Assembly (NCBI GenBank): GCA_046704785.1
Contig: JBJKRF010000120.1
Location: 1-50,989 of the forward strand
Reading direction: 5' to 3'
Length of the DNA stretch: 50,989 bases
DNA from: JBJKRF01 sp046704785
GTDB taxonomy: Bacteria; Chloroflexota; Anaerolineae; Anaerolineales; Villigracilaceae
The notes under the pieces: generated by a model
What the model saw: only the letters and a program-made list of their open reading frames with translations
What the model was told of the DNA's origin: nothing
Databases searched by the model: none
Made by a program: the position numbers and the translations under genes
In this document: positions 14,685-23,661 of the stretch, piece after piece
How positions within the stretch are numbered: the stretch's first letter is position 1
Layout of the letters: every line of letters begins with the position of its first letter

Positions 14685-16007
14685 TCAGCCCGTCAGGCTG
14701 GTTTGTTCTTCGGCGGATACGTCGGCGCTCAACTTTCCGAATAACGTCCAGGCCAGCCAAAGCAAGCCCGGAATCGCCAGCAGGGCCGCCATCCACCAGA
14801 TGATATTACTGATTCCCAGGCCGGTACTATCCAGGAGCCAACCGCCGGCAGCCGAGCTGATTGCATTGGCCAGGGTGAACATGGCAAATTCACTGGAAAA
14901 GACCCTGCCGCGCACTTTATCCGGCACCCACGTCAACAGTAACTGAGTGGAAAAGGTCCAGTTCATGCCCCCGCCCAGCGAACGGACGAGCGTGCCAAAC
15001 AACACCAGCGCAAAACTAGCCAGTGGAGCAGTCAAGGCCAGCCCAATCACACCGATTCCGTAGGAGATCGCCAACGCCAGACGCAAGGGGCGATCACGGT
15101 CGCCGGTGAAGACCCTCGCCAGGATCGGCCCAATGCCGGTTCCGATTCCGGCGAAAGCGTAGATCAGCCCCAGGCTGGTTCCGCCGTTCTTGCCGATGAC
15201 AAAAATCTGTTCAGCCAGGATGACCTGCAACACCTGGAAAGCGCCGTTGACGACCAAAGAAATAGACGACTTATGAAGGCTGATAAAGAGAATATCTTTA
15301 TGATCCTTCAGATACTTCAATCCGTCGATATATTGGTGGTAGGCTACCACAAGGACGTGCATTTCTCTTTCATGTTCGGCCAGCTTGTAGGGTATGTGTG
15401 TGTATTGAACGTGGGAGATAAAGAATGCCGAACAAAAAAACGAGATCGAGTCGATTACAAATGACGGATAGACGCCCCATTGCCCTGCCACAAGTCCGCC
15501 AACCGCCGCACCGAACGACAGCATCACCGACCAAGTCGTGGTGCTGATGGCATTTGCGACGCCCAACTCCTGACGAGAGACGATATCCGGAATGATGGAG
15601 TTACGCGCCGGGAAGAAGATTCCGCTGAACCCCAGTTGAATGGCCGTGACGACATACAGCAACCAGACCTGTTCCGGCGTCCGCACGAAAAGGAAACCAA
15701 TGACGACGATCCCGCGCAGGATGTCAGATGTCATCAATAGCCTTTTCCGGTTGAAGCGGTCGGCCAAAACACCCGCCAGCGGACTCACCAAAAAGGGAGC
15801 CAACATGCGGATCACAAACAGACTTCCGACGGCCAGACCCGAACGGGTCAGATACGAGATAAGCGCTGCCGAAGCGATCAGATCGAACCAATCCCCTAAC
15901 AAACTAATCACCTGGCCGGTCCACAAAAACCGAAAGTTCCGGTTTTTACGAACCAGGTCAAGATAACCTATTGGCTTCCCTTGTTCGTTGTTGTCATCCC
16001 GTTGCAT
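14685..16007 (-). CDS. MFS transporter (EntS/MFS_3-like exporter)
   Basis: 440 residues with about 12 hydrophobic segments. The N-terminal FRFLWTGQVISLLGDWFDLIA and the loop-2/3 signature PLAGVLADRFNRKRLLM are typical of the MFS_3/enterobactin-exporter-like group of proton-coupled exporters. A cytoplasmic loop rich in charged residues (about 200-230) separates the halves. The substrate cannot be told from sequence; no siderophore or antibiotic genes adjoin it. GAGAG lies about 9 nt upstream of the ATG. It appears monocistronic or read through into nnr. Confidence 0.85.
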   Translation of the reverse strand: MQRDDNNEQGKPIGYLDLVRKNRNFRFLWTGQVISLLGDWFDLIASAALISYLTRSGLAVGSLFVIRMLAPFLVSPLAGVLADRFNRKRLLMTSDILRGIVVIGFLFVRTPEQVWLLYVVTAIQLGFSGIFFPARNSIIPDIVSRQELGVANAISTTTWSVMLSFGAAVGGLVAGQWGVYPSFVIDSISFFCSAFFISHVQYTHIPYKLAEHEREMHVLVVAYHQYIDGLKYLKDHKDILFISLHKSSISLVVNGAFQVLQVILAEQIFVIGKNGGTSLGLIYAFAGIGTGIGPILARVFTGDRDRPLRLALAISYGIGVIGLALTAPLASFALVLFGTLVRSLGGGMNWTFSTQLLLTWVPDKVRGRVFSSEFAMFTLANAISSAAGGWLLDSTGLGISNIIWWMAALLAIPGLLWLAWTLFGKLSADVSAEEQTSLTG

Positions 16008-16187
16008 AAATATACTCTCTCGCTTGGTGGTTTTGTGACGTTCGTCTTCGGTGCAACGGCTCCCTTTTGGGCCGCAATCCGAGTTGCTATTTTAGCCGAT
16101 TTTTATTGACGATCTTGTATCATCTCAATGAGAAGGGAAGGATGGGGATGTGCGGGGAAATTTCCTGAGCCAAGAAATATTCGGTCG

Positions 16188-16634
16188 TCAAAACAAAGAA
16201 GACAACTCGTATCGATAAACGTTCGTCTCCCAGCGCTTGAATCCCAGCCGCTGGTAAAGACGGTTGGCAGCTTCTCGACGCGGATTGGAGGTGAGTGCCA
16301 GATAATTGGCACCCAGTTCTCCGGCCAGCCGGATGGCCTCCTTCGTCAGGGCTTCGCCCAGGCCCTGGCCGCGCAGTGAAGCGTCTACAACGACATCTTC
16401 CAGGCGGACGTGCACACCCGTCGGTGCGCGGACGATCGACAGCGTGGCCATCCCGACGATGGGCGCATCTTTGTCCGGCTGGCGCACAACCAGCAAAACG
16501 GAACCGGGGAAGGCCACCAACGCTTGCAGGTTGGCAAAAGAAGGCAGCGGGGCGCTTGTATTCAACTGCGGAAGCAGGTGCTGCAACGCCGCGTAAACCT
16601 CGTCCGTCGCGGCGGTCACGCGTTCAAGGTGCAT
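16188..16634 (-). CDS. GNAT family N-acetyltransferase
   Basis: 148 residues from the ATG at 16634, which overlaps the end of the preceding glycosyltransferase gene by 11 bp and has GGAG upstream; the longer frame from 16832 is not GNAT-like. The fold shows LEDVVVDASLRGQGLGEALTKEAI, where R-G-Q-G-L-G is the acetyl-CoA pyrophosphate-binding loop, and the C-terminal NRLYQRLGFKRWETNVYRYEL block. It probably acetylates a small amine or peptide N-terminus; substrate unknown. Last gene of the aldolase-GT-GNAT operon. Confidence 0.85.
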   Translation of the reverse strand: MHLERVTAATDEVYAALQHLLPQLNTSAPLPSFANLQALVAFPGSVLLVVRQPDKDAPIVGMATLSIVRAPTGVHVRLEDVVVDASLRGQGLGEALTKEAIRLAGELGANYLALTSNPRREAANRLYQRLGFKRWETNVYRYELSSLF

Positions 16635-18201
16635 GTTGGTCTCCAGTGTAACGATAAATCCGGTAAGAATCGATGGTCGTCTCGAGGTGGTAGTGGCCTT
16701 CGATAAAGCCGAAGACCTGCGTGACGTTATCGGGGAGCCAGGGCCAGACCTTCCCGGAGCGGAACTGCTCCCGGCGCAGGGAGGCGTCCAAGGCGGGCAG
16801 CAGGTCGGGATTGGACGGATAGCTATCGACAATCAAAACCGGAGGATGTTGCGTTAAGTCCGAGTAAAAGCCATTACTCAAGCGCGCCGTGAAAGGCGAG
16901 TCAACATACAAGGGATAAAAGATAAAGGCCGTTGGCTCCTGGCGGCGAGCCATGAAATCCAGTCCAAGTTCGGAGCCCCAGATGAGCACGCGCTCGTCGG
17001 GAGTGGTATGCGCGCGAATGTAACTGGCCACCGGGTTATCGAGTTCGGTGCCTTTCTGGCGTTCAAAAGCCAGCCGTTGGAACGTCTGCTGGTATGCAGA
17101 TACTCCCTGCGGAGAAAAAGCCAGCAGGGCAATCAGACCGGCGAGTAAGAGTGGCCAGGCAAAACGCGCAAACCATTGGTTCAAACGAGTGGTGACCAGG
17201 AAAAACAAAAAGGCGCTCAAAAACCCAACCGCCGGCAGCCAGGGAATAAAATAATGCAGATAATTCCGCCCGGAAAGGCCGCTCAGCGCTACTTCGAGCG
17301 GAAGATCGATGAGAAACAACAGGTGCAGCGGCGCCAACGCACGCTGCTCGACCTGTGTATTGACCAGCGCCAGATAGCCGGCCAGCACCAATCCCGCCGG
17401 GAGGCCAATCGCCAAGAGACCCTGCGCAAGGCTGGAGAAGGGATTGGTGTGCTCGCCGGTCAGGTAAAAATTGTAGAGCACCGCCGCATTGATAGCTTCG
17501 CCCAAAACGCCCTGGACGGCCAGAAACGCCCCTACAAGGCCCAGGACGACGCCTGCGCCCAATCCCGACCAGAGCAACCGCCGTAGCAACGAACGACCAT
17601 CACGCGCGACGACGGCCATCACGCCCCAGGCCAACACCACTGCGACCTGAATCCCCACATTATTGGCGCGAAACAGAAAGGCGACCGCGCCGCTCAGGCC
17701 GACGAGGAAATCCCAGGCGCGAGATGGGGCCGTCCGCGCTTTCCAAAACGCCAAAATTGCCAGAAAGCTAAAGAGAAGTGAAAATTCCTCGGTGTAGTTT
17801 CCGCCGCTGAAGAGCGCGTTCATTCCCCACAACCAGGCTAACGTGCCGGCCAACGCCGGCGCCATGCCATAGGCCCGACGCATGACCCACCATCCGACCA
17901 GCGCTGCGCCGAACAGGAAGAGAAATTCAATGGCCCATAACCCCCAACGTGTGCCGTGTCCCAGAATCAACGCCAGCGCGTTCAAGTAGAAAATCGCGGG
18001 CGGCTTACTCTCCCATACATCGCGGTACGGCACCTGGCCATGGGCAATTTGCTGGCCGACGTATAGATAATAGCCTCCGTCGAGGCTGGGGCCGGTCATC
18101 AAAGGGTTGGCCTGCAACAAGACCAGCCCAACCACCGTCACCAGCAGCGCAACCAGGAGAATTTGCGTTAGAAGATTCTGAAGGCGTTGCCCCGTGCTCA
18201 T
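16624..18201 (-). CDS. GT-C (GT39/ArnT-like) membrane glycosyltransferase
   Basis: 525 residues with around 10-12 membrane segments. The first extracellular loop reads SLDGGYYLYVGQQIAHGQVPYRDVWESKPPAIFY, with the acidic residue and the Y-x-D-x-W-x-x-K-P-P block typical of GT39/ArnT-like enzymes that use polyprenyl-phosphate sugars. A soluble C-terminal domain follows (about 380-525, HTTPDERVLIWGSELG). Its start overlaps the aldolase stop (ATGA), so the two are translationally coupled. Acceptor and sugar unknown. Confidence 0.8.
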   Translation of the reverse strand: MSTGQRLQNLLTQILLVALLVTVVGLVLLQANPLMTGPSLDGGYYLYVGQQIAHGQVPYRDVWESKPPAIFYLNALALILGHGTRWGLWAIEFLFLFGAALVGWWVMRRAYGMAPALAGTLAWLWGMNALFSGGNYTEEFSLLFSFLAILAFWKARTAPSRAWDFLVGLSGAVAFLFRANNVGIQVAVVLAWGVMAVVARDGRSLLRRLLWSGLGAGVVLGLVGAFLAVQGVLGEAINAAVLYNFYLTGEHTNPFSSLAQGLLAIGLPAGLVLAGYLALVNTQVEQRALAPLHLLFLIDLPLEVALSGLSGRNYLHYFIPWLPAVGFLSAFLFFLVTTRLNQWFARFAWPLLLAGLIALLAFSPQGVSAYQQTFQRLAFERQKGTELDNPVASYIRAHTTPDERVLIWGSELGLDFMARRQEPTAFIFYPLYVDSPFTARLSNGFYSDLTQHPPVLIVDSYPSNPDLLPALDASLRREQFRSGKVWPWLPDNVTQVFGFIEGHYHLETTIDSYRIYRYTGDQHAP

Positions 18202-18875
18202 GAAGCCATCTTCGCACGTAAAGCACGCAAGGCTGGCATCATTTCCTCCGGCAGGTGATTGACCTTGCCGAGCATATTCGCCATCAAAATGGCCTTCGAG
18301 ACGCTCTCCACCCGTTCGAGGTTGTTGAGCGCCTCGTCCAGGTCGCGGCCAACGGTCAAGGAGCCGTGATTGCGCAGCAGGAGGGCATTATGCGCTTGGA
18401 TGTGTTCACGGATGGCCAGGGCGTTGTCCTCGGAACTGGGCGTGGCAAAACGCGTGGTCGGCACCGGGCCAAGTCCCTCCAACACTTCGGGCAGGATGTC
18501 AATGGGAAACGGAATGTCGGCGACAGTGAGTGCGACCGCGTGGGACGGGTGCGCATGGATGACGGCGCGCACGTCGGGGCGTTGCCGGTAGACTTCCAGG
18601 TGCATCGGCGTCTCTGACGAAACCTTAAGCTTGCGGCGAGAATCCACCTTGAGAATATTTCCGTCCAGATCGATGACCAACAGGTCTTCCAAATCCATGC
18701 GCCCTTTGCAAACCCCGGAAGGTGTAATGATGATCCGTTCCTCTCCCAGGCGGGCAGAAATATTCCCATTGTTAGACGTGATCAATCCGCTCGCATAACA
18801 AATCTGGCCGGTTTCCAAAATGGCGAGGCGCAGGTCGCGTTCGGTGGTAAAAGGCGGGAAACGCAGTCGGTTCAT
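18198..18875 (-). CDS. Class II aldolase/adducin family protein
   Basis: 225 residues, the size of L-fuculose-phosphate aldolase (FucA) relatives. Zinc ligands are visible in HAHPSH (about 107-112) and in the late LRNHGSLTVG; GNISAR near the N-terminus binds the phosphate of the sugar substrate. It would cleave a sugar phosphate to dihydroxyacetone phosphate and an aldehyde, or act in a salvage route (for example methylthioribulose); sequence alone does not separate these. It is the first gene of a coupled operon with a GT-C glycosyltransferase and a GNAT. Confidence 0.88.
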   Translation of the reverse strand: MNRLRFPPFTTERDLRLAILETGQICYASGLITSNNGNISARLGEERIIITPSGVCKGRMDLEDLLVIDLDGNILKVDSRRKLKVSSETPMHLEVYRQRPDVRAVIHAHPSHAVALTVADIPFPIDILPEVLEGLGPVPTTRFATPSSEDNALAIREHIQAHNALLLRNHGSLTVGRDLDEALNNLERVESVSKAILMANMLGKVNHLPEEMMPALRALRAKMAS

Positions 18876-18895
18876 ATCGGCTCCTGTTCACGCCA

Positions 18896-18926
18896 ATTAT
18901 ACCCATCCCGGCTGATTTCCGTTCAA
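18896..18926 (-). promoter_or_regulatory. Candidate promoter of the aldolase-GT-GNAT operon
   Basis: Minus-strand TATAAT (18896-18901) about 20 nt before the aldolase ATG, with TTGAAC (18921-18926) at a long 19-bp spacing, partly inside the end of ileS. Confidence 0.5.
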
Positions 18927-21900
18927 GCGGCTTTCAACAAGCCGATGACCGCTGTTTCACCGTCGAAGGTTTCGCTGGTTGTACCGGCAGATGAGGGCGC
19001 CTTGGCGAACAACAATTCGGTCGTCAGGGTTTCGCCAGTGATGTACTCCCGATGGACCTCGACAGCCTCTTTCAAGCTTGGCGTCAGGTCGAGGTACAGC
19101 TTGATACGGTCGGCCACATCAAGCCCGGACGTTTTGCGGAAGTCCTGCACGCGGCGGACGAACTCGCGCGCCAGCCCTTCTTTGACCAGATCAGGCGTCA
19201 GGTCGGTGACCAGGGCGGCAACGTCGGCGCCGTCTTCGGCGATGGCAAAACCTTCCTTTGCCACCGCTTTGACCTCGACCTCCTCCGGCAGGATTTCGAA
19301 CGACTCGCCATCGACTTCGACCCGCAGGTTGCCTCCCGCCAAAAAGGCTTTCGCTGTCTCTTCGGCGTCTTTGGCCTGGATCGCCTTAGCGATGGCCGGG
19401 AATTTGCTGCCATATTTCTGACCAAGCTGCTTCGGCAAGGGCTTGACGCTGTGCAGCAGCGCTTCGGTGCTGGCGTCCAACAGGCGCACTTTTTTCACGT
19501 TCAACTCGTCTTCCAGGAGTTCCGCGTACTTCGAAACCGTGGGGCGGTCATTGACGTTGGCTACCGAGAAAGCGGCCTCTGCCAGTGGTTGGCGCACCTT
19601 GCGATTGGCCTTGGCGCGGGCGGCATGCCCCAGCGAGGCCAGGCGCATGGTCAGTTCCATCTCGTGGTTGAGCGACTCGTCGATCAGGCCAGCCTCGGTT
19701 GTGGGCCACTCCGCCAGGTGAACGGACTCCAGCGCACTTGCCTCGACGGAGGAGACCAGATTCTGGTAGAGTTCCTCGGCCAGGAAGGGCATAGTCGGGG
19801 CCAGCAACTTGCTGAGGGCCACCAACGCAGTGTAAAGGGTGGAATAAGCAGCCTGCTTATCGGAGTCCGATTCGGATTTCCAAAAACGGCGGCGGGAGCG
19901 ACGCAGATACCACGTCGAAAGATTCTCGACGAACTTTTCGATGGGACGGGTCGCGCCGGGAACGTCGTAGTGCTCGAAGGCCTCGGTCACATCGCGCACC
20001 AGGGCGTTGAGTTCCGAGAGCAACCACTTATCCAGGTCGCTATAGGCCATTTTAGACATGTCCACGGCGGCGGGCGTCCACGCGTCCAGGTTGGCGTACG
20101 TCACGAAGAACGAGTAAACATTCCACAGGGTCAACGTGAAGTTCCGCACCACTTCTCCCACCAGGTCGGTCGAGAAGCGGCGTTCGTTGCCGGGCGGCGT
20201 GGCCGTGTACAGATACCAGCGGAAGGCATCCGCGCCGTGCGCATCGAGTACGTCCCAAGGGTTGACGATGTTGCCCTTCGACTTGGACATTTTCTGTCCC
20301 TCGCCGTCCAGGATCAGTCCCAGGCAGATGACGTTCTTGTACGCCACGCTGTCGAACAGCATGGTGCTGATGGCGTGCAGCGAGTAGAACCAGCCGCGCG
20401 TCTGATCGACCGCTTCACAGATGTAATCTGCCGGATACTGCTGCTTGAAAGTCTCCTGGTTCTCGAAGGGATAATGCCACTGCGCGTAGGGCATGGCCCC
20501 TGAGTCGAACCAGACATCGATCAGTTCGGAGACGCGGTTCATCTTGCCGCCGCACTTCGGGCAGGCGAAAGAGACCTGGTCTACGTAGGGACGGTGCAGG
20601 TCCAGATCAGACTGGTCGCGCCCGGTCAGATCGCTCAACTCGCTTAACGAGCCAACGCAGTGTTGGTGCTTGCAATCCTCGCACTCCCACACCGGCAGCG
20701 GCGTGCCCCAATATCGCTCACGCGAGAGCGCCCAATCGATGTTGTTTTCGAGCCAGTTGCCGAAGCGTCCATCCCGGATGTGCTCCGGCACCCAGTTGAT
20801 TGTCTGGTTCAGAGCCACCAAGCGCTCTTTGAACTGGCTGGTGCGGATATACCAGGCCTCGCGCGCATAATACAGCAGCGGCGTGCCACAACGCCAGCAA
20901 AACGGATAGGTGTGTGTGTACGACTCGGCCCGGAAGAGCAGGCCGCGATTATTCAGATCGGTTGTGATGTCGGGATCGGCATCTTTGACGAATACGCCGC
21001 GCCACGGCGTGATCGGGTCGAGGAAGGTGCCGTCCGGGCCGACGGTCATGATAACCGGCAGGTCGTATTCCATGGCGACTTTCATATCGTCCGCGCCAAA
21101 GGCCGGGGCGATGTGCACCAGCCCGGTGCCGTCTTCCGTCGTGACAAAATCGCCCAGGATGACAAAATGAGCCGGTTTATCGGGCGGCATGAACGTGAAC
21201 AAAGGTTTGTACTTCATCCCTTTGAGCTTCTTGCCTTTGAACGTCTCCAACACTTTGACATGTTCATCACCGAAGACCTTTTCGACGAGCGCTTTCGCCA
21301 GGATGAGTTTTTCTGTCCCCCCGTTGCCGTTCAGCGGGTCGGACAGCGCGTGCTCCACTTTGACGTAGTCCACGTCTGAGGAGGCGGCCACTGCCACGTT
21401 GGCGGGTAACGTCCAGGGCGTCGTCGTCCAAACCAGGAGCGAAACGCCCGGATCGTCCAGCAAGGGCATACGCACGAACACCGAGGGGTCAGTGGATTCC
21501 TCGTACCCCAGGGCCACTTCATGGTCCGACAAAGGCGTGCCGCAGCGCGGGCAATAAGGCACCACTTTGAAACCCTGGTACAGCAAATCCTTGTCCCAGA
21601 GCTGGCGTAATATCCACCACAGCGATTCGACGTAGTCGTTGGTGAAAGTCACGTAGGCGTTTTCCAGATCGACCCAGAAGGCGATGCGGTCGGTCAGTTT
21701 CTCCCAATCCTGGATATAGTCGAAGGCGGATTTGCGGCATTCCGCGTTGAATTTGGCGATGCCGTATTCCTCGATCTGTTGTTTGTTGGTGAAACCGTGC
21801 TTCTTCTCGACCTCGATCTCCACCGGCAAGCCATGTGTGTCCCAACCGCCGCGCCGGGAGACATGATAGCCGCGCATGATCTTGTAACGCGGGAACATAT

Positions 21901-22099
21901 CCTTGAAGGCGCGCGCCAATACATGGTGCACACCGGGGCGGCCATTCGCCGTCGGCGGGCCCTCGAAGAAGACATACTCCGGGCCGCCCTGGCGTGTCGA
22001 GACCGTTTTCTCGAAGATTTTTCCCTTCTTCCAGAATTTCAATACGTTCTCTTCCATCGAAACGATGTCGAGCTTGGGAGAAACAGGCTTAAACGACAT
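18923..22099 (-). CDS. ileS: Isoleucyl-tRNA synthetase, type 2-like, with G-x-H-H signature
   Basis: About 1058 residues, charging tRNA-Ile. The N-terminal GPPTANGRPGVHHVLAR (about 48-64) holds the class I motif I in the form G-V-H-H rather than H-x-G-H. KMSKSKGN is present (about 601-608), as is the editing-domain stretch VWTTTPWTLPAN. CxxC pairs (YCPRCG, CWRCG, CPKCG) suggest zinc sites. Overall pattern is that of the eukaryote-like IleRS2 group. The ATG at 22099 has GGAGG 5 nt upstream; the longer TTG start at 22114 uses that ribosome site as coding sequence. Expression is governed by the T-box at 22120-22388. Confidence 0.95.
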   Translation of the reverse strand: MSFKPVSPKLDIVSMEENVLKFWKKGKIFEKTVSTRQGGPEYVFFEGPPTANGRPGVHHVLARAFKDMFPRYKIMRGYHVSRRGGWDTHGLPVEIEVEKKHGFTNKQQIEEYGIAKFNAECRKSAFDYIQDWEKLTDRIAFWVDLENAYVTFTNDYVESLWWILRQLWDKDLLYQGFKVVPYCPRCGTPLSDHEVALGYEESTDPSVFVRMPLLDDPGVSLLVWTTTPWTLPANVAVAASSDVDYVKVEHALSDPLNGNGGTEKLILAKALVEKVFGDEHVKVLETFKGKKLKGMKYKPLFTFMPPDKPAHFVILGDFVTTEDGTGLVHIAPAFGADDMKVAMEYDLPVIMTVGPDGTFLDPITPWRGVFVKDADPDITTDLNNRGLLFRAESYTHTYPFCWRCGTPLLYYAREAWYIRTSQFKERLVALNQTINWVPEHIRDGRFGNWLENNIDWALSRERYWGTPLPVWECEDCKHQHCVGSLSELSDLTGRDQSDLDLHRPYVDQVSFACPKCGGKMNRVSELIDVWFDSGAMPYAQWHYPFENQETFKQQYPADYICEAVDQTRGWFYSLHAISTMLFDSVAYKNVICLGLILDGEGQKMSKSKGNIVNPWDVLDAHGADAFRWYLYTATPPGNERRFSTDLVGEVVRNFTLTLWNVYSFFVTYANLDAWTPAAVDMSKMAYSDLDKWLLSELNALVRDVTEAFEHYDVPGATRPIEKFVENLSTWYLRRSRRRFWKSESDSDKQAAYSTLYTALVALSKLLAPTMPFLAEELYQNLVSSVEASALESVHLAEWPTTEAGLIDESLNHEMELTMRLASLGHAARAKANRKVRQPLAEAAFSVANVNDRPTVSKYAELLEDELNVKKVRLLDASTEALLHSVKPLPKQLGQKYGSKFPAIAKAIQAKDAEETAKAFLAGGNLRVEVDGESFEILPEEVEVKAVAKEGFAIAEDGADVAALVTDLTPDLVKEGLAREFVRRVQDFRKTSGLDVADRIKLYLDLTPSLKEAVEVHREYITGETLTTELLFAKAPSSAGTTSETFDGETAVIGLLKAA

Positions 22100-22112
22100 A
22101 CGAACCTCCAAC

Positions 22113-22148
22113 AAAAAATAAAAACTCTCGTCCTTTCAGGGACGAGAG
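22113..22148 (-). terminator. T-box terminator hairpin
   Basis: 9-bp stem CTCTCGTCC (22125-22133)/GGACGAGAG (22140-22148), 6-nt loop, and on the minus strand TTTTTATTTTTT after it. Confidence 0.88.
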
Positions 22149-22388
22149 CCAAAACGCTCACGCGGTACCACCCTGCTTCCTGCAAATCAGCAAGCACTTC
22201 TACGGGTACGGCAAAATTGCTTATACCCTGCCCTGGTAACGGTGGGCTTCCGGCTCACTTACTCGCCAACGCTTTCGGTTCACAGCTTCGGAAGGATTTT
22301 CGGCCTGCTTTCCTGATCCGGCTTCCACCAACCCCGGACTCGCTATCAGCGCGGCAAGCGTACTCGTTTCCATCATCGCTTTTGTATA
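22120..22388 (-). ncRNA. T-box leader (isoleucine) upstream of ileS
   Basis: The transcript has all main T-box parts: a stem I region with a distal-loop-like GGTTGGTGGAAGCC segment, the conserved antiterminator sequence AGGGTGGTACCGCG (22161-22174 on the reverse strand), and a terminator whose 5' part can pair with it. A candidate isoleucine specifier ATC lies at 22295-22297 in a GAAAATCC context. Uncharged tRNA-Ile binding would favour antitermination and raise ileS expression. The specifier assignment is by eye. Confidence 0.88.
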
Positions 22389-22393
22389 AAGCG

Positions 22394-22422
22394 ATTATAC
22401 CCAGTTCGGCAATGAACGGCAA
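22394..22422 (-). promoter_or_regulatory. Promoter of the T-box/ileS transcript
   Basis: Minus-strand TTGCCG (22417-22422), 17-bp spacer, perfect TATAAT (22394-22399). Start near 22388. Confidence 0.75.
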
Positions 22423-22472
22423 GCTTTCATGCAGGCTCTCCCTGGTTTTCCGTAGTAATGGCAGATACAAAA

Positions 22473-23498
22473 TCAGGGACTCGCCTTGTGCGGCAACCTG
22501 AAATCCGAGCGCAGGTCGCCTACTGCAAGCAACAGCAACGGAATGGCCCAGGTCATATACTGAACATACATCACCGGGTTGAAACCGATGAAAATCACCA
22601 TAATCATCAAGCAGGCCATGTATTCCCTCAGGTGCCCGCGAAACATAAAGCCATAAACCAGCAACATCAGCGCAAACATCACAAAACGCGCCGGAATCCC
22701 TTGAAGGTTAAGCAGGACATCCAAAGACGGCGTTTGAAACTGGAAATTGTCCGCCAACCGGGTCGCCGAGAACAACATCGAGTCCAGGAAGCCCTGCGCA
22801 TTCCAAAGCAGGAAAGGAATGGCAGAGACCAACGGCACACTAACAATCACGCCAGCGGCCAACAGCACCTGCCTGGCCTTGTTCTTCCGGGACGATTGCC
22901 AGACCCAGATCAAATAGAGCGGCACCAGAAAAATAGCGATCTGCTTGAAACCCAACGAAAGGCTCAAGAGAAACAGCCCCAGCCATTTTCGCTTCGGGAA
23001 AAGGATCAGCGAAAATATCAAAAAGAAGATCGGGATAAAGTCCAGGTCCATAATTTTGACCACTTCAAGCGTCCAGCGATTGAACAACCAAAAGACGGCG
23101 GCAAAAATACCGATCCACTCCAGGCGCTGCCGGGCAAACGCAAAAAAGAACAAAGCGCCGGTTCCAAGTTCGAACACCGTAAAAATGAAAATCCAAAAAT
23201 CCAGCCAGGTAGTGTAATAGTCCAGGCCCAGCTTCTGACTCGCAAAAGACAGCTCATAAAACACCGGGAAATAAGTGGCATACTTTTGGTTCTGCAACAT
23301 ATTCCCTTGCAGCACGCGCGCATACGGATTTTCCCCGTTCCGCAGCCGTTGTCCCTCGACAAAAGAGAAGTAGATATCCTGGCCGGTTACATTGGGTCGC
23401 GGCACCAGTCCATCGACGATCCACGCAAACGCCAGAATCAGCGCCAATGAAACTGTATAAGCTAAAAGAGAGAATTTGGGTAAACGGAAAGTCTTCAT
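22473..23498 (-). CDS. Polytopic membrane protein, GT87/DUF2029-like glycosyltransferase candidate
   Basis: About 341 residues with roughly 8-9 membrane segments. The first loop has GQDIYFSFVEGQRLRNGENPYAR, with an acidic residue early and a G-x-N-P-Y motif like that of mannosyltransferases of the GT87/DUF2029 group. FKQIAIFLVPLYL and VMYVQYMTWAIPLLLL are also of that type. It is shorter than most GT-C proteins. Start is uncertain: ATG at 23498 or 23519 (7 residues longer); neither has a strong ribosome site. It follows phhB after a 140-bp gap with a large hairpin. Confidence 0.6.
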   Translation of the reverse strand: MKTFRLPKFSLLAYTVSLALILAFAWIVDGLVPRPNVTGQDIYFSFVEGQRLRNGENPYARVLQGNMLQNQKYATYFPVFYELSFASQKLGLDYYTTWLDFWIFIFTVFELGTGALFFFAFARQRLEWIGIFAAVFWLFNRWTLEVVKIMDLDFIPIFFLIFSLILFPKRKWLGLFLLSLSLGFKQIAIFLVPLYLIWVWQSSRKNKARQVLLAAGVIVSVPLVSAIPFLLWNAQGFLDSMLFSATRLADNFQFQTPSLDVLLNLQGIPARFVMFALMLLVYGFMFRGHLREYMACLMIMVIFIGFNPVMYVQYMTWAIPLLLLAVGDLRSDFRLPHKASP

Positions 23499-23614
23499 GG
23501 AGTCGATCTCAGGCTTCATAGAAATCTCGGGCGCAGCGATCTTCCCGCATGCCCCGCTGTCGCTCCGCCTTGGACGGCTGGGACCCACTCGACAAGGGCT
23601 GCCCGGAGACGCAC

Positions 23615-23652
23615 GCGGACGTATTTTCGGTACAATCCGAAAATACGTCCGC
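23615..23652. repeat. 16-bp inverted repeat without T tract
   Basis: GCGGACGTATTTTCGG (23615-23630), 6-nt loop, CCGAAAATACGTCCGC (23637-23652), perfect. Neither side has the T run of an intrinsic terminator. It lies between phhB and the membrane protein on the minus strand. It may be an RNA-processing or REP-like element. Confidence 0.7.
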
Positions 23653-23661
23653 CAAAAGGTC

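Noticed and set aside
19052..20503. Long plus-strand ORF of 483 codons opposite ileS
   Set aside because: Shadow of ileS; no recognisable motif and biased composition from the high-G+C reverse frame.
22458..23450. Plus-strand ORF of 330 codons opposite the membrane glycosyltransferase
   Set aside because: Lys/Gln/Arg-rich translation is what the complement of a hydrophobic membrane gene gives.
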